Below are positions 43,304 to 53,631 of a stretch of DNA of 64,000 nucleotides, piece after piece. Positions within the stretch are counted from its first letter, which is position 1. Every line of letters starts with the position of its first letter. The notes beneath the pieces are model-generated. The model had not been told where the DNA came from. It worked only from the letters and a program-made list of their open reading frames with translations, and searched no databases. Source of the stretch: Cokeromyces recurvatus (lineage: Eukaryota; Mucoromycota; Mucoromycetes; Mucorales; Mucoraceae); the NCBI RefSeq assembly GCF_025118155.1, contig NW_026251404.1:532926-596925 (forward strand), in the 5' to 3' direction. Made by a program: the position numbers and the translations under genes.

Positions 43304-44559
43304 ATGATCGAGTTTTTAGATAAGGAATCACTTGCAAATCTGTTTGGGTATCTAAGTATTTGCTGCTGGATCGTTGTATTTACACCGTAAAGAAGAATAT
43401 TTGTAGAAAGAAAAAAAAATAAACTTAATAATAACAATACTGAATATATAAATAGACAATTTTATGAAAATTATAAGAGAAAGAATACAGACGGTGTCTC
43501 TATACAATTTCTTTCATTTTGGATTATAGGTGATATATTAAACTTAATGGGAATTATCTTGGAGAATCTTCTTTTTACAATGGTAAGAAATTAGAATATA
43601 ATGTAATACTTGGCTCATTTTTTTATTTTTTTTGTTTAGCTTTTACTTGCATTATATTATTTATTTGCAGACTGTCTGTTAATGGGTCAAGTATTTTATT
43701 ATAGAAAAGCCAATCATTATAACCAAGAAGTAGTTGTCTTTGAAACACAACAAACTAACTATGTAACACCTAATGATACTTCTTCTTCTTCTTCCTCTTC
43801 CTCTTCTTCCTCTTCTTTTTCTTCAACATCAACTCTTAGCCATATTAGTGGACTTAGCCAATATCAGAATGAAAGACATCGATTATTAAATGAACATACA
43901 CCACTTTTAACAGATAAAAAATTAAAATCATCCACTCAAACTAGCTCGAAAAAGACAGACACGATTGTTCGAATCTTTGTTATCTCTAGTATTTTACTTT
44001 GGATTGGTCTCTTAGGAGGATCTGCATTATTTTTTTTCATACCAGGACAAAAAGAGAAGATTGATCCAAGTCAGTTACATCTTATTCCACAATTATTGGG
44101 ATGGGGAAGTGCCCTTCTTTATTGTTCAAGTCGTATACCCCAAATTATGCAAAATTTTAGAAATGAGAGTGTAGAAGGACTTAGTTTGACTATGTTTGTG
44201 TTTAGTGTTGTTGGCAATTTAACCTATTGTGTGGTAAAGGGGGGAGAAAAAGAAAGAAAAAAAAGTGGGCGGGGGGAGATATTAGGATTATATTAAACAA
44301 GCATCTAAAATAGAGCATCATATTGAAATCGACTGATCCAACCTATCTATTAATTAATTATCCCTGGTTACTTGGAAGTGGCGGTACTTTATTCTTTGAT
44401 TTCACCGTAAGTTATCAGATTTTTTTTTATTTTTATAATATACTAAAAACAAAATAATAGATTTTCTTTCAATTTTATATGTATCGACGTGTAAAGGATA
44501 CACAAAAAAACTATTCAGTAACAGACTTTAAAAATGTGACTATAGATCAACAAGCTTAA
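43304..44559 (+). CDS. PQ-loop repeat membrane protein (vacuolar cationic amino acid exporter type)
   Basis: Five exons, 43304-43386, 43456-43582, 43640-44233, 44314-44406 and 44461-44559, give 331 aa. Two PQ-loop repeats are visible: the first across exons 1-2 (CCWIVVFTPQFYENYKRKN), the second RIPQIMQNFRNESVEGLSL at about 210-230. About seven hydrophobic segments flank them. Between the repeats is a cytosolic loop with a run of 15 Ser and a dileucine-like EHTPLL signal. Layout and length fit the Ypq1/PQLC2 family, which exports Arg, Lys or His from vacuoles or lysosomes. Its close spacing to APC10 on the same strand (186 bp) puts its promoter in that short gap. The exon 3/4 junction was chosen to keep SIILKSTDP in frame. 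Confidence 0.88.
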
Positions 44560-44768
44560 ATAAACAAACAAACAAACAAACAAATAAATAAATAAATAAA
44601 AGAAAAGTCATTTAAGGAGTAATAAGAATATGTAAACTTTCTCCTTAAATGACGATGTTTCATTTAATGCATTCATGATAATTGTTATATATCATCGATC
44701 TGCAACAGCATCATTTGATACTAATAGTGTTGATCAACTTATATAAATGTACTTGAAAAGGCATTTAG

Positions 44769-44799
<31 letters not shown>

Positions 44800-44825
44800 T
44801 TTATTGTTTATTCAACTGATATTAA

Positions 44826-45643
44826 ATGAATAATCAACAAGTTACTTTGCCTTCTATTAAGCTTGTCTTTCAAGGTTTATTTAATACTGATAAAACTGAA
44901 CCCTATCGTAAGTTACATAATTACATAGTATAGTATAGTATCGTATATATGAATATGTATCATGTATCATGTATATTAATTGAAACACACTTTATTAAGG
45001 AAAAACATCATCTTTTGGACCTGAATTTAAGGTAGAAGAAGCTACTCCGAATTTACAACAACTTTCGTCATCACCTTATTGTCTAGAAGAGTCACGAGTG
45101 AATCATATAAAGGTACATCGTCGCTCTGTGTCTGAATTCAATAGCACTAGTAGAGGAGTCGTAGAGAGGACGATGATGAAATACAATCGTCAACCATCAT
45201 CTCATCATCATCATCAGTGTATTCCTTCTTCTAGTCATCAACAATCATATCATCCTAAGCATACAAGAGCTCATACAACATCTGGTTATCCACCTACTAT
45301 GTGGCTTGATCCTTATAAACAACAAAGTTATAATCATCCAATTCAGTCACCACCATCGTCAACAACTAGGCTAACAGCAAAAGAGGAGAAAAGGACGACA
45401 AAGATATTCTATTGTCCGTCTTTCGAAAAGCAGCAAACATATCGCCATCACTGTCATCATTGTCAAAAATCATTTTCAAGACCTTCATCGCTCCGTATTC
45501 ATATCTATTCACATACAGGTGAAAAGCCTTATCAATGCCATCATCAGGGTTGTGGACGTAGTTTTAGCGTGCATAGTAATATGCGTAGACATTTGCGTAT
45601 CCATCATTCTTCTGAATTCAACAACAAACAAATACAATTGTAA
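44826..45643 (+). CDS. C2H2 zinc-finger protein (putative transcription factor)
   Basis: Two exons, 44826-44907 and 45000-45643, give 241 aa. The first about 180 residues are Ser/His/Gln/Pro-rich and look disordered. Two C2H2 fingers close the protein: HCHHCQKSFSRPSSLRIHIYSH, the linker TGEKPYQ, then CHHQGCGRSFSVHSNMRRHLRIHH. The TGEKP linker marks DNA-binding tandem fingers. A nuclear DNA-binding role is inferred; targets are unknown and I cannot name an orthologue. The start lies 266 bp after the previous gene, downstream of a T run of about 22 nt. Confidence 0.85.
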
Positions 45644-46104
45644 ATAATAATAAAATAAAAATTTTTTACCAATAATTAGATGGGAAGAAATAAGAAGAGG
45701 AAAAACAAAGAATATGTCACGGATAAATAAGTTTTATATCATGTAACTTTAGTTGATATAAAAATATATCAAATGTACATGTGTGTATGTAAGCATGTAT
45801 GTATGTATATTTATTTATATATTACAATGAACAAATACTACCATGTTTTATGTATACATAATTGTACGTTGTTGATCTATTATATGGTTACCATTATTTC
45901 TCTCTCTCTCTTTCTCTCCCCCCCATCTATATCTGGTCTCTTAGTAACAAAGCATAGGACTCGAATTCATACCCCTTTGTAGATAAGCCAATCAAAGCTA
46001 TTTATCTATTTTTTTTTTTTCCCTCACTGTCATTTGTAAATTTTTCTATCAAGAGATGATTGGCCCGTAAATAATGCAAGCTTTGCTTTATACTACAACC
46101 TATT
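45644..46104. other. intergenic spacer
   Basis: AT-rich sequence between two genes on the same strand, with a (TC)n stretch at about 45899-45918. I see no gene. A tRNA-like string near 45950-45970 was rejected (see rejected list). Confidence 0.5.
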
Positions 46105-46373
46105 ATGTTATTTTCATCAAGATGGGTCAAACTACTACAGACCAGATCGTTTTCCACCGTAAGACTACCTGATGTAGAAGTCGATAATATTGTCATTGGT
46201 GCAGGTGTTGTAGGATTAGCCATCGGTGAGAAATTAACTAGAGAAAGACCGAATGAGATGACATTTGTGATTGACAAAAATAAACGAATTGGTGAAGAAA
46301 CAAGGTAATTTTAACAATCCAATTTATTTATTTTTTTTTTTGAAATGTTGTAAATTAAAACAATAATACATGT

Positions 46374-46415
<42 letters not shown>

Positions 46416-47452
46416 CTCGCAATAGTGAAGTCATTCATGCAGGGCTTTATTATCCTGAAGATAGTTTAAAAACTAAACTTTGTATTCAAGGCAACCGTAT
46501 GTTGTATGATTTATGTAGAGAGCGTAAGATACGTCATAAAAGGATTGGTAAATGGATTGTAGCTCAAAATAAAGAACAGCATCAGTACCTTCAACGTCTT
46601 TATAATAAAGCAACTCGATTAGGTGTTGAAACTTATTTTATCGACCAACAAAGGGAGATAAAGGCACAAGAACCCAACATACATGCTCTCTCAGTACTCG
46701 TCTCTCCTTCTACAGGGATTATAGATTCTCATCATTTTATGTCCTATCTTGAACAACAGATATCACAACAGGGAGGTGATGTTGTCTTGTCTACGTGTGT
46801 ACGCTCTATAGAACCTTCCTCTATAAAGGAGGGCGGCTATCTGCTTGAGTTGGTCACAAATAATAAGGATGATGTATCACTTATATGGACAAAACGTGTA
46901 TTTAATTCAGGTGGTCTTCATGCAGATAAAGTCAGCAACATGCTCTTATCAAATAAATATAAATTACATTATGCAAGAGGTCATTATTATGCTTATCATG
47001 CACCTTTAAAAGTGAATCATTTAATCTATCCATGTCCAGAAAGAGACCTTGCAGGACTTGGTACTCATTTGACACTTGATTTGGCTGGATCTGTTAAGTT
47101 TGGACCTGATGTTGAATATATAGATAGTCCTCATGACTATAGTGTATCAGATGAAAGGAAAGACATGTTTTGTGAAGCGATTCAGTCTTATTTACCTTCT
47201 TTAAATAAGGAAAGGCTTCATGTAGATTATTCGGGTATTAGGTAATAAGAAAGGGAACACTAAACACTACTCTACTTATCATTATTATATAGACCTAAGT
47301 TGGCAGGACCTGGTGAGACATTTAAAGATTTTATTATTAAGGACGAAAGTGAAGCTGGTTATGATCATTTCTTTTCTTTAATTGCTATAGAAAGTCCAGG
47401 ATTGACATCATCACTGGCCATTGCTGACTATGTTTATTCCATGATAAAATAA
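46105..47452 (+). CDS. L-2-hydroxyglutarate dehydrogenase-like FAD oxidoreductase
   Basis: Three exons, 46105-46304, 46414-47241 and 47293-47452, give 395 aa. The N-terminus (MLFSSRWVKLLQTRSFST) is basic and hydroxylated, a likely mitochondrial presequence. VDNIVIGAGVVGLAIGEKL at about 26-45 is the FAD-binding Rossmann motif. SSRNSEVIHAGLYYPEDSLK, a conserved L2HGDH signature, follows directly after the first intron. VSPSTGIIDSHHFM, FNSGGLHADKVS, GHYYAYHAP, GLGTHLTLDLAG and KFGPDVEYI also fit, ending IESPGLTSSLAIADYV. The enzyme oxidises L-2-hydroxyglutarate to 2-oxoglutarate, a metabolite repair step. Intron 1 ends with 38 A followed directly by the acceptor G, an unusual 3' splice site. Confidence 0.92.
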
Positions 47453-47629
47453 TGAGATTTTATTTTATTTTATATATAATGTTAATTGTTAGATTTTTCT
47501 TTTCTTTTATCTGCTATTCTCTTTTGCTACATTATTATCCATTAAAATTAACTCCTTTTTCCGCAGTTCATCAAAGTATGGATCTAATTGATAATAAAAT
47601 AAGTTACTTTTTTTTTGAAAATGATATGT

Positions 47630-48375
47630 TCATTCTAGCTTACGTTGTAATGCGTCACTAGCTGTAATACGTTTTTCTGGTGGATATTCAAGAAGGCGCT
47701 AAAAAGAAAAAAAAAAAAAAAAGAGAGATATTAAAACACAGGATGATAGTCATATTTAATCATATACATTACTTTTAATAAGTCTATACCATGATGGTCA
47801 AGTTTTGGAAGAAGAGTTTCTAACTGAATTTTTGGGAATATTTCGAAATCAGGCTTTTTATACTTTAGTTAATATAGTGTCTCACCATAAATATTATATG
47901 TATAAACCTTACTTTATATTCAGGAAGTTGAGACACCTTTGGCCAAATTTCTTCTGTTGGAGTACCTAACACTTTAAAAATTCTTTGCAATTGATCAGAA
48001 ATTGAACTACCAGGAAATAAAGGTCTACCAGAAGCCATTTCTAATTAATTAAAAAAAAAATGCAAACTTTATGATTTAATAATAAGTATTTAATTAAAAT
48101 ATGTGTGTCTACATATATAAACAAAACAAAAAAAAAAAGTATATTTACCAGCAAAAATACATCCTGCTGACCATAAATCAATGGATGTTGAGTATTGACG
48201 TGAGCCCATTAAGACATCAGGGGCACGATACCACAGAGTAACAACCTTAAAATGATTGGTAAGTTTACTCGTTTTGAATAAAATAGGATACATACTTCAT
48301 GAGAGTAACTTCTAACTGGAATACCATATGCTCTTGCAAGTCCAAAATCACCCAATTTTAATTCTCCTTTCTATT

Positions 48376-48410
<35 letters not shown>

Positions 48411-49299
48411 CTCAACATTTGGCTCGATATTGTCTATAAGTAAATGCCTTACCTTATTAATTAACAAATTTTGTGGTTTTAAATCCTAAAAAAAAAGAAA
48501 AAGAAAAGAGGGAGAGAGAGAAAGAGAATATACAGTAAGAATGAAATATGTATCACTGTATCACTATTCACTTACTCTATGCAAAACTCTATGCGCATGA
48601 CAAAATGCAATACCCTTTAATAATTGATACATTAATTGCTAAATTCAAAGTAATGTTAATATTTCAAATGTATTCATCAATAATGTCATATAATTTACTT
48701 TTAAAGTCATAACATCAATATCACCACCATAAGAATCCAAAAACTTTTTCAAATCAGAGTCCAAATATTCAAATACAAGTGTCAGCTTCTTTTCGGTATG
48801 TAGAACATCATATAATCTTTATATATAATGAGTATTCTCTCTCCCTCTTTTTCTTTTTTTAGGTAAAAGTATTTCTATTTACCTAACAATGTTTGGATGT
48901 TTTAATTCTTTTAATAAAGAAATTTCTCGAATAGCCGTACAAGGTACCTATGATTGGTTATAAAACTTAATTAGCTACAAGCTTTTTTTTTTAGCAAGCA
49001 CTTTACTCCTTCTTCTTCATTATCTAAACGAATACGCTTCAAAGCAACGACTTCGTTTGTTTCACGATTTTGAGCTTTGTAAACAATACCATAGGTACCT
49101 AATTATAATAAATGAGCAATTTGAAATGTAAACAAGAAGCTCGGTTTTTTCTTTTTTTTTTTTTTTTTTTATATTCATTCAATAATCTACCTTCACCAAG
49201 TTTTTCAATTTTCTATTTTTTTTTATAGTAATATTAAAATTAGTTACTTTCATTTGTATAAATAAGTCTTTTAATGTTTCATACTTGGTATTTATCCAT
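47630..49299 (-). CDS. PHO85: cyclin-dependent kinase, Pho85/CDK5 type
   Basis: Twelve small exons give 285 aa: 49299-49285, 49212-49191, 49098-49007, 48947-48883, 48816-48699, 48638-48576, 48485-48453, 48370-48296, 48245-48149, 48040-47913, 47853-47773 and 47698-47630. Seen: [16 protein letters not shown] (Gly loop), VALKR (Lys), the cyclin-binding helix reading PCTAIRE at about 45-51, [28 protein letters not shown] with catalytic Asp at about 126, [46 protein letters not shown] and [24 protein letters not shown] and the absence of an inhibitory Thr-Tyr pair in the Gly loop fit Pho85/CDK5, which partners Pcl-type cyclins in nutrient and morphogenesis signalling. Yeast Pho85 has PSTAIRE, so the Cys is a difference. 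Convergent with the L2HGDH gene. Confidence 0.92.
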
Positions 49300-50518
49300 T
49301 AAATTATTAAGAATTAACTATTAAATAAAGAAAAAAAAAAAAAAGAAAAAGAAAAAGAAAAAGAAATATTTTTTAAATAATAGTAATAATAATAGGACCT
49401 ATCGCCCTGTTCTGTATTTAAATTTTTCTAGTCTTTCAATTTTATATAATTAAATTTCTGATCTTTAGGAGCACACAGTATCTAAAATGATACTGGATTG
49501 CCCAGAAAAAAAAAAGGCACTTTGTGAGAGACACAAGGTAAAAAAGAAAGAAAGAGAAAGATAAAGTGGCCCACTTTATATTACGATTAAGAAGAATTTT
49601 ATTTGTAAAAATATGAAAAAAAAAGACCAATGGGCATGTAACTAAATAGATTACTGAATTGCCCTAGTCAGTTTAAAATTAATGATAAAAGTAACTTATA
49701 GAACAAAAGGTGAAAACAAGTAAAAGATCAAACACATTACGAAAAATAAAATAAAATAAATAAATAAAGTGTAAAGAAAAGGGCTTAGAGAACCAGTCTA
49801 TCAGGAGTGATCCTGGATTGGAAAGAAATGGAGTGGAGGAGAGTTGGATAATCTATCTCATATTGTTATAAAACATATTGAGAACCAACAAACAAGTCCA
49901 TGGAGAATCAGATATTAAACTAGAAAGGAAGCTTGGGTGAGGAAGAAAGAGAGAGAGAGAGAGAGAGAGGATTATGGATACAATTGTTCTCTATTATAGC
50001 CAAATAAATGCCTTGTTAAAAAAGATTACTAACTCGTATTGTTATTATAATATGTTTGCAGAGATACACCGGTATGACCTGATACCCTTTCCTGATGTTC
50101 ACAATGATAAAATATCGACGATTGATATGTCCAAAATCAGTCACACTTATCAGTTTATCTGCTTCTCCTGGAGCATACACATCTCTAGGAACAAAAGAAA
50201 TTTGAACATCATAAAAGATAGGTTACTTATCGTATCTTTTGGTAGTGAAGTGTTCGGGAAAGATTCAATGGCATTTAAAGGTCTCCAAATTGGAGTCACT
50301 AATTCTTTAGAATCAATTATAATGCAGACAAAAGTGTGACAATTTTTACTATTAGTATTTTATGGATAAATTTCACATTTCAAAGGTAAATACCACACTG
50401 CTTTTTGTATCATCATCCTATTTTGACACTTTTTTTTTTTATAACTATTCTCCATTCCATCCCGAAAAAATTCTGTTACTTATACAAAACAACACTACTC
50501 TATAATTGACATTATTAT
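49300..50518. other. intergenic region with a possible decayed coding stretch
   Basis: About 1.2 kb. The left part is AT-rich with A-rich repeats near 49330-49364 and (GA)n near 49951-49968. At 49974-50339 both strands are open for long stretches. The minus strand shows coding-like strings (VTPIWRPLNAIESFPN, then in another frame SFVPRDVYAPGEADKL), suggesting a decayed gene broken by a frameshift. I do not recognise it. Confidence 0.35.
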
Positions 50519-51180
50519 TTATTGTTCATTTACTTTACGTTGCATTTCATCTAAAAGCATTTTTGCAACCATCTCTTGAAGCTCTTCTTCATTGTCAACA
50601 CCACCTTGCTCTTCAATACGTTTTATAATTTCCTGTATTTGATTTGATAAATCTTCATTTAATTCTTCGTCCTTTTGTTCTTTTTCTTCTTCAGCAGCAT
50701 CCTGCATAACATGTTCGAGAGAATCTGCTGCTGTCTCTTGTTGTTCCTCATTAGGTAATTCTTCATGTGTGATACTAGCTAGTAACTCTGCAACTTCATT
50801 CCAACCTTCTTGAAAGGCTGCTAAGGCAGGAGTAACTCCTTCTTCATTTCTATGCTTGGGATCAGCTCCATGATCTAATAATAATTGAGCCATTTCAACT
50901 GTTTCTGCTACAAAAAGTGGAGTATCCTTATCAAGGTCTTCAATATTTATATTAGCGCCTTCTTTAATTAAATATTTAACAATTTCACTTTGATTATATG
51001 AAACTGCAGCATGCCTAATATAACATTTAAAGATCTATATAATATTCTTTTTTTTTGGAGGGGAATGAGGTTCTATTTATTTACTTCTCTTACATAGCAG
51101 TATATCCAAATTGATCTTGACTATTTATATCCATTCCGCTTTCTATTAATTCCTGTTGAAATCATTTTATTATTTAGCAG

Positions 51181-51245
<65 letters not shown>

Positions 51246-51410
51246 TTGTCATGTAATTTATTACCCTAACACGATCTAATTGGCCATCACCTAGTAATCA
51301 AAAAATAAAATAAACAAAATTAATAAGATGTAAATAAATTATAATATATTTTTTTCGTTAAAAATACCTGCTGCTATCCATAGGTTATCTTGAGAAGTAG
51401 GTGCTTTCAT
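50519..51410 (-). CDS. small ankyrin-repeat protein
   Basis: Four exons, 51410-51368, 51290-51265, 51152-51094 and 51014-50519, give 207 aa. Three ankyrin repeats are visible: DNLWIAAGDGQLDRVRELIE, then INSQDQFGYTAMHAAVSYNQ with SEIVKYLIKEGANINIEDLD, then MAQLLLDHGADPKHRNEEG. The C-terminal half is very acidic and predicted to form helices (EELLASITHEELPNEE onward). The size and layout resemble short fungal ankyrin proteins of unknown function such as the S. pombe P1E11.10 type. Ankyrin repeats bind proteins; partner unknown. The second intron contains a 63-nt homopolymer. The gene is divergent from the golgin at 53632, with a LINE inserted between them. Confidence 0.85.
51181..51243. repeat. 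poly-A run, 63 nt, inside an intron
   Basis: Uninterrupted A on the plus strand over 63 positions, within intron 2 of the minus-strand ankyrin gene, so the transcript carries a long U tract upstream of the acceptor. It is the longest homopolymer in the window. Confidence 0.95.
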
Positions 51411-51560
51411 TTATTATATATTAATATTTATTTTTTTTAAAGAGGAAAAAAATATGTGTGTGCAGTTTTTTTTTATTTATTTTTGTTAATGCGTGGCTTA
51501 CAGTTGCTGAACTTCAAATTCAGACAATGACAGATATTTTTTTTTTTTTTCGAGTGGAAT

Positions 51561-53545
51561 AAAGTGTAATTAAAGAAAAATGGTCCTATACTCCTCTATC
51601 TTGGCGAGTCGCTCAGATTGTCCCAATACATAAGAAAGGCGCACCTACCGAACCATGAAATTATCGACCTATCAGCCTAACATCAGTTTTTCGAAAGCTA
51701 TTTGAACGATGCCTGTATCCTTATCTCATGACTTATAGTTCACCGTTAGACGTTGCCCAAGGGGGATTTCGTGAGGCTCAAAGTACACTTGATCAGGTCC
51801 TTTGTCTGACTGAAATTTGTAACTTACTTCACAAAACACAACATTTCAAACCAGTGCTTGCTTTCCTTGATATCAAATCGGCTTATGATACGGTAGACTG
51901 TGCCTACATCTGGCACTGTTTATCTGATTATGCCCCTGCTCCACTACTAAATATCCTGAAAAATCTTTTTGACGATGTCCAACTCGAAGCACTTCTAAAT
52001 AATGTTATATCATATAGGTTTTTCCCAAGAACTGGTGCTCTTCAAGGCTCAATTCTTTCTCCATTTTTGTACTCAATATACATAAACAATCTTCCTAATA
52101 TTCTACGTCTATCACCAATTTCAACAAATATACGTGATCAACCACTTCAATTTATACAGTCGATTAATTGTTTGTTGTATGCTGACGATGTTGTCCTCAT
52201 CATGGTACTTGAAAAGTTGCGCTCTTTATTATCGTTATGTGAAGAAAACAGTAATTTATTAGGCTACCACTGGAATCCTAGTAAATGTGTAATCCTTGAT
52301 CCTTCTGATAATCAGTAACCGTACACTTTATATGGTGACCCCATTCCAACCCAAAAACGTTTTTCTTATCTAGAGGTATCCCCATCAAGACAGGAGGATT
52401 CTTAGATACAGCTCAACTCGTACAAAAATAATACTAACAAAGCCTTACAAACAATGAACCAAATGGCATCGATTAGGGTTAACCCCAAGGGATTTGATCG
52501 TTTACTCGCTACTCGCTTCTACAAGCAGATAGTCCGACCACAACTCGAATATGGTCTAATTATTAGTTTACCCAGTGCAAAGACTATCCAATACATGGAA
52601 TCTTGTCAAAACACTTGCATAAGACGGATATTTGGTGGCTCTAATTGATTATCAGTAAAGGTAATGCTTCATATGGTAAACCAACCATCAATGAAGGTTA
52701 GGGTGTCCATTCTGCAGGCCCAATTCGTGTTCCGTGCTATCGATTTGCCGAATGATACTTTGCTCACTAAATTACTTCCCAAGCTTCAAGCCTCCACCTT
52801 CAACACTCAATGGTGTAAACTCATTCAAACACCATGATGGAGACTCTGTGCCGCCAATTCCATTCCGTTAGACAAACGCTCCTTTCGAAAACATCGTCGA
52901 GAATTTCTTGAAGAGAGTTTTCAACAACTACGTGACGAGACACATTCTGTTTTGCTTTCCGCTTGCCGCCCCAATCTGATTACTGATCCGATACTCTGGT
53001 CACCCATGACACACAGTGAGCGTAGTCGAACTATTCGATGGCGTCTTGGTTGGTTACCTGGAGGAATACCTAAAGCCTGCCCATATCATCCTCATGTACA
53101 CTTTAGTCGGTCACATGTCACTGAATGCTTGCATATGCACACCCGTTTATTCTTGCCACGATCAATTGCAGATCCCCTTTCCTTTCTTTTAAATCATCTC
53201 CCTCAGCATAAGCACCGAAATTCTCAGGATGTTTCTGCTTGGTTCTATCGCTGGCCAGTTATGTGTACCATTCTACAGGAAATGGATTACTTAATGCACG
53301 ATAAACTACCCCCTCTCCACTTCTTGATCCAGGCAGGAAATGACTCAACTAGGTTGTCCCTTTAAACTTGTTAGCCATATTCCCCCCCTTTCTTTCTCTC
53401 CTTCTCTTCTTCTTCCTTTCCTTTACCTTTTTTACCTCTTGTCCCGTAAGAGGGTTTTTAGATACTTTTTTTTTCACATAATTTGAACTGACCTGGGCAA
53501 TCCAATATAATAAAGATATTATGTGCCTATAGGTCGCTTTATAAA
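51561..53545 (+). mobile_element. 5'-truncated LINE-type non-LTR retrotransposon, inactive
   Basis: Reverse transcriptase domain followed by a C-terminal region. The RT part begins near 51590 (WRVAQIVPIHKKGAPTEP, then a TGA stop, then NYRPISL). An open frame 51728-52318 follows with GGFREAQSTLDQVL, FLDIKSAYDTVD, GALQGSILSPFLYSIYINNL and the catalytic YADDVVLI. Further pieces lie in other frames: 52454-52648 (QIVRPQLEYGLII, CIRRIFGGSN) and 52952-53365 (ERSRTIRWRLGWLPGG followed by spaced Cys/His). At least three stops or frameshifts break it. No endonuclease domain is present. A pyrimidine-rich 3' region ends near 53520 with AACTGACCTGGGCAA. It belongs to the same family as 30505-31540. Confidence 0.88.
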
Positions 53546-53631
53546 TTTTAATTTATAAAAATAATAAATCAATCCCACTTTTTTATATTCAGATAATGTA
53601 GCACATTTCTTTTTCCAATAATTAATTTAAA

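Noticed and set aside
45940..45985. tRNA-like T-arm string (TTCGAGTCC on the minus strand)
   Set aside because: The flanking bases do not form a 5-bp T stem, and no acceptor stem, A box or anticodon arm can be built around it.
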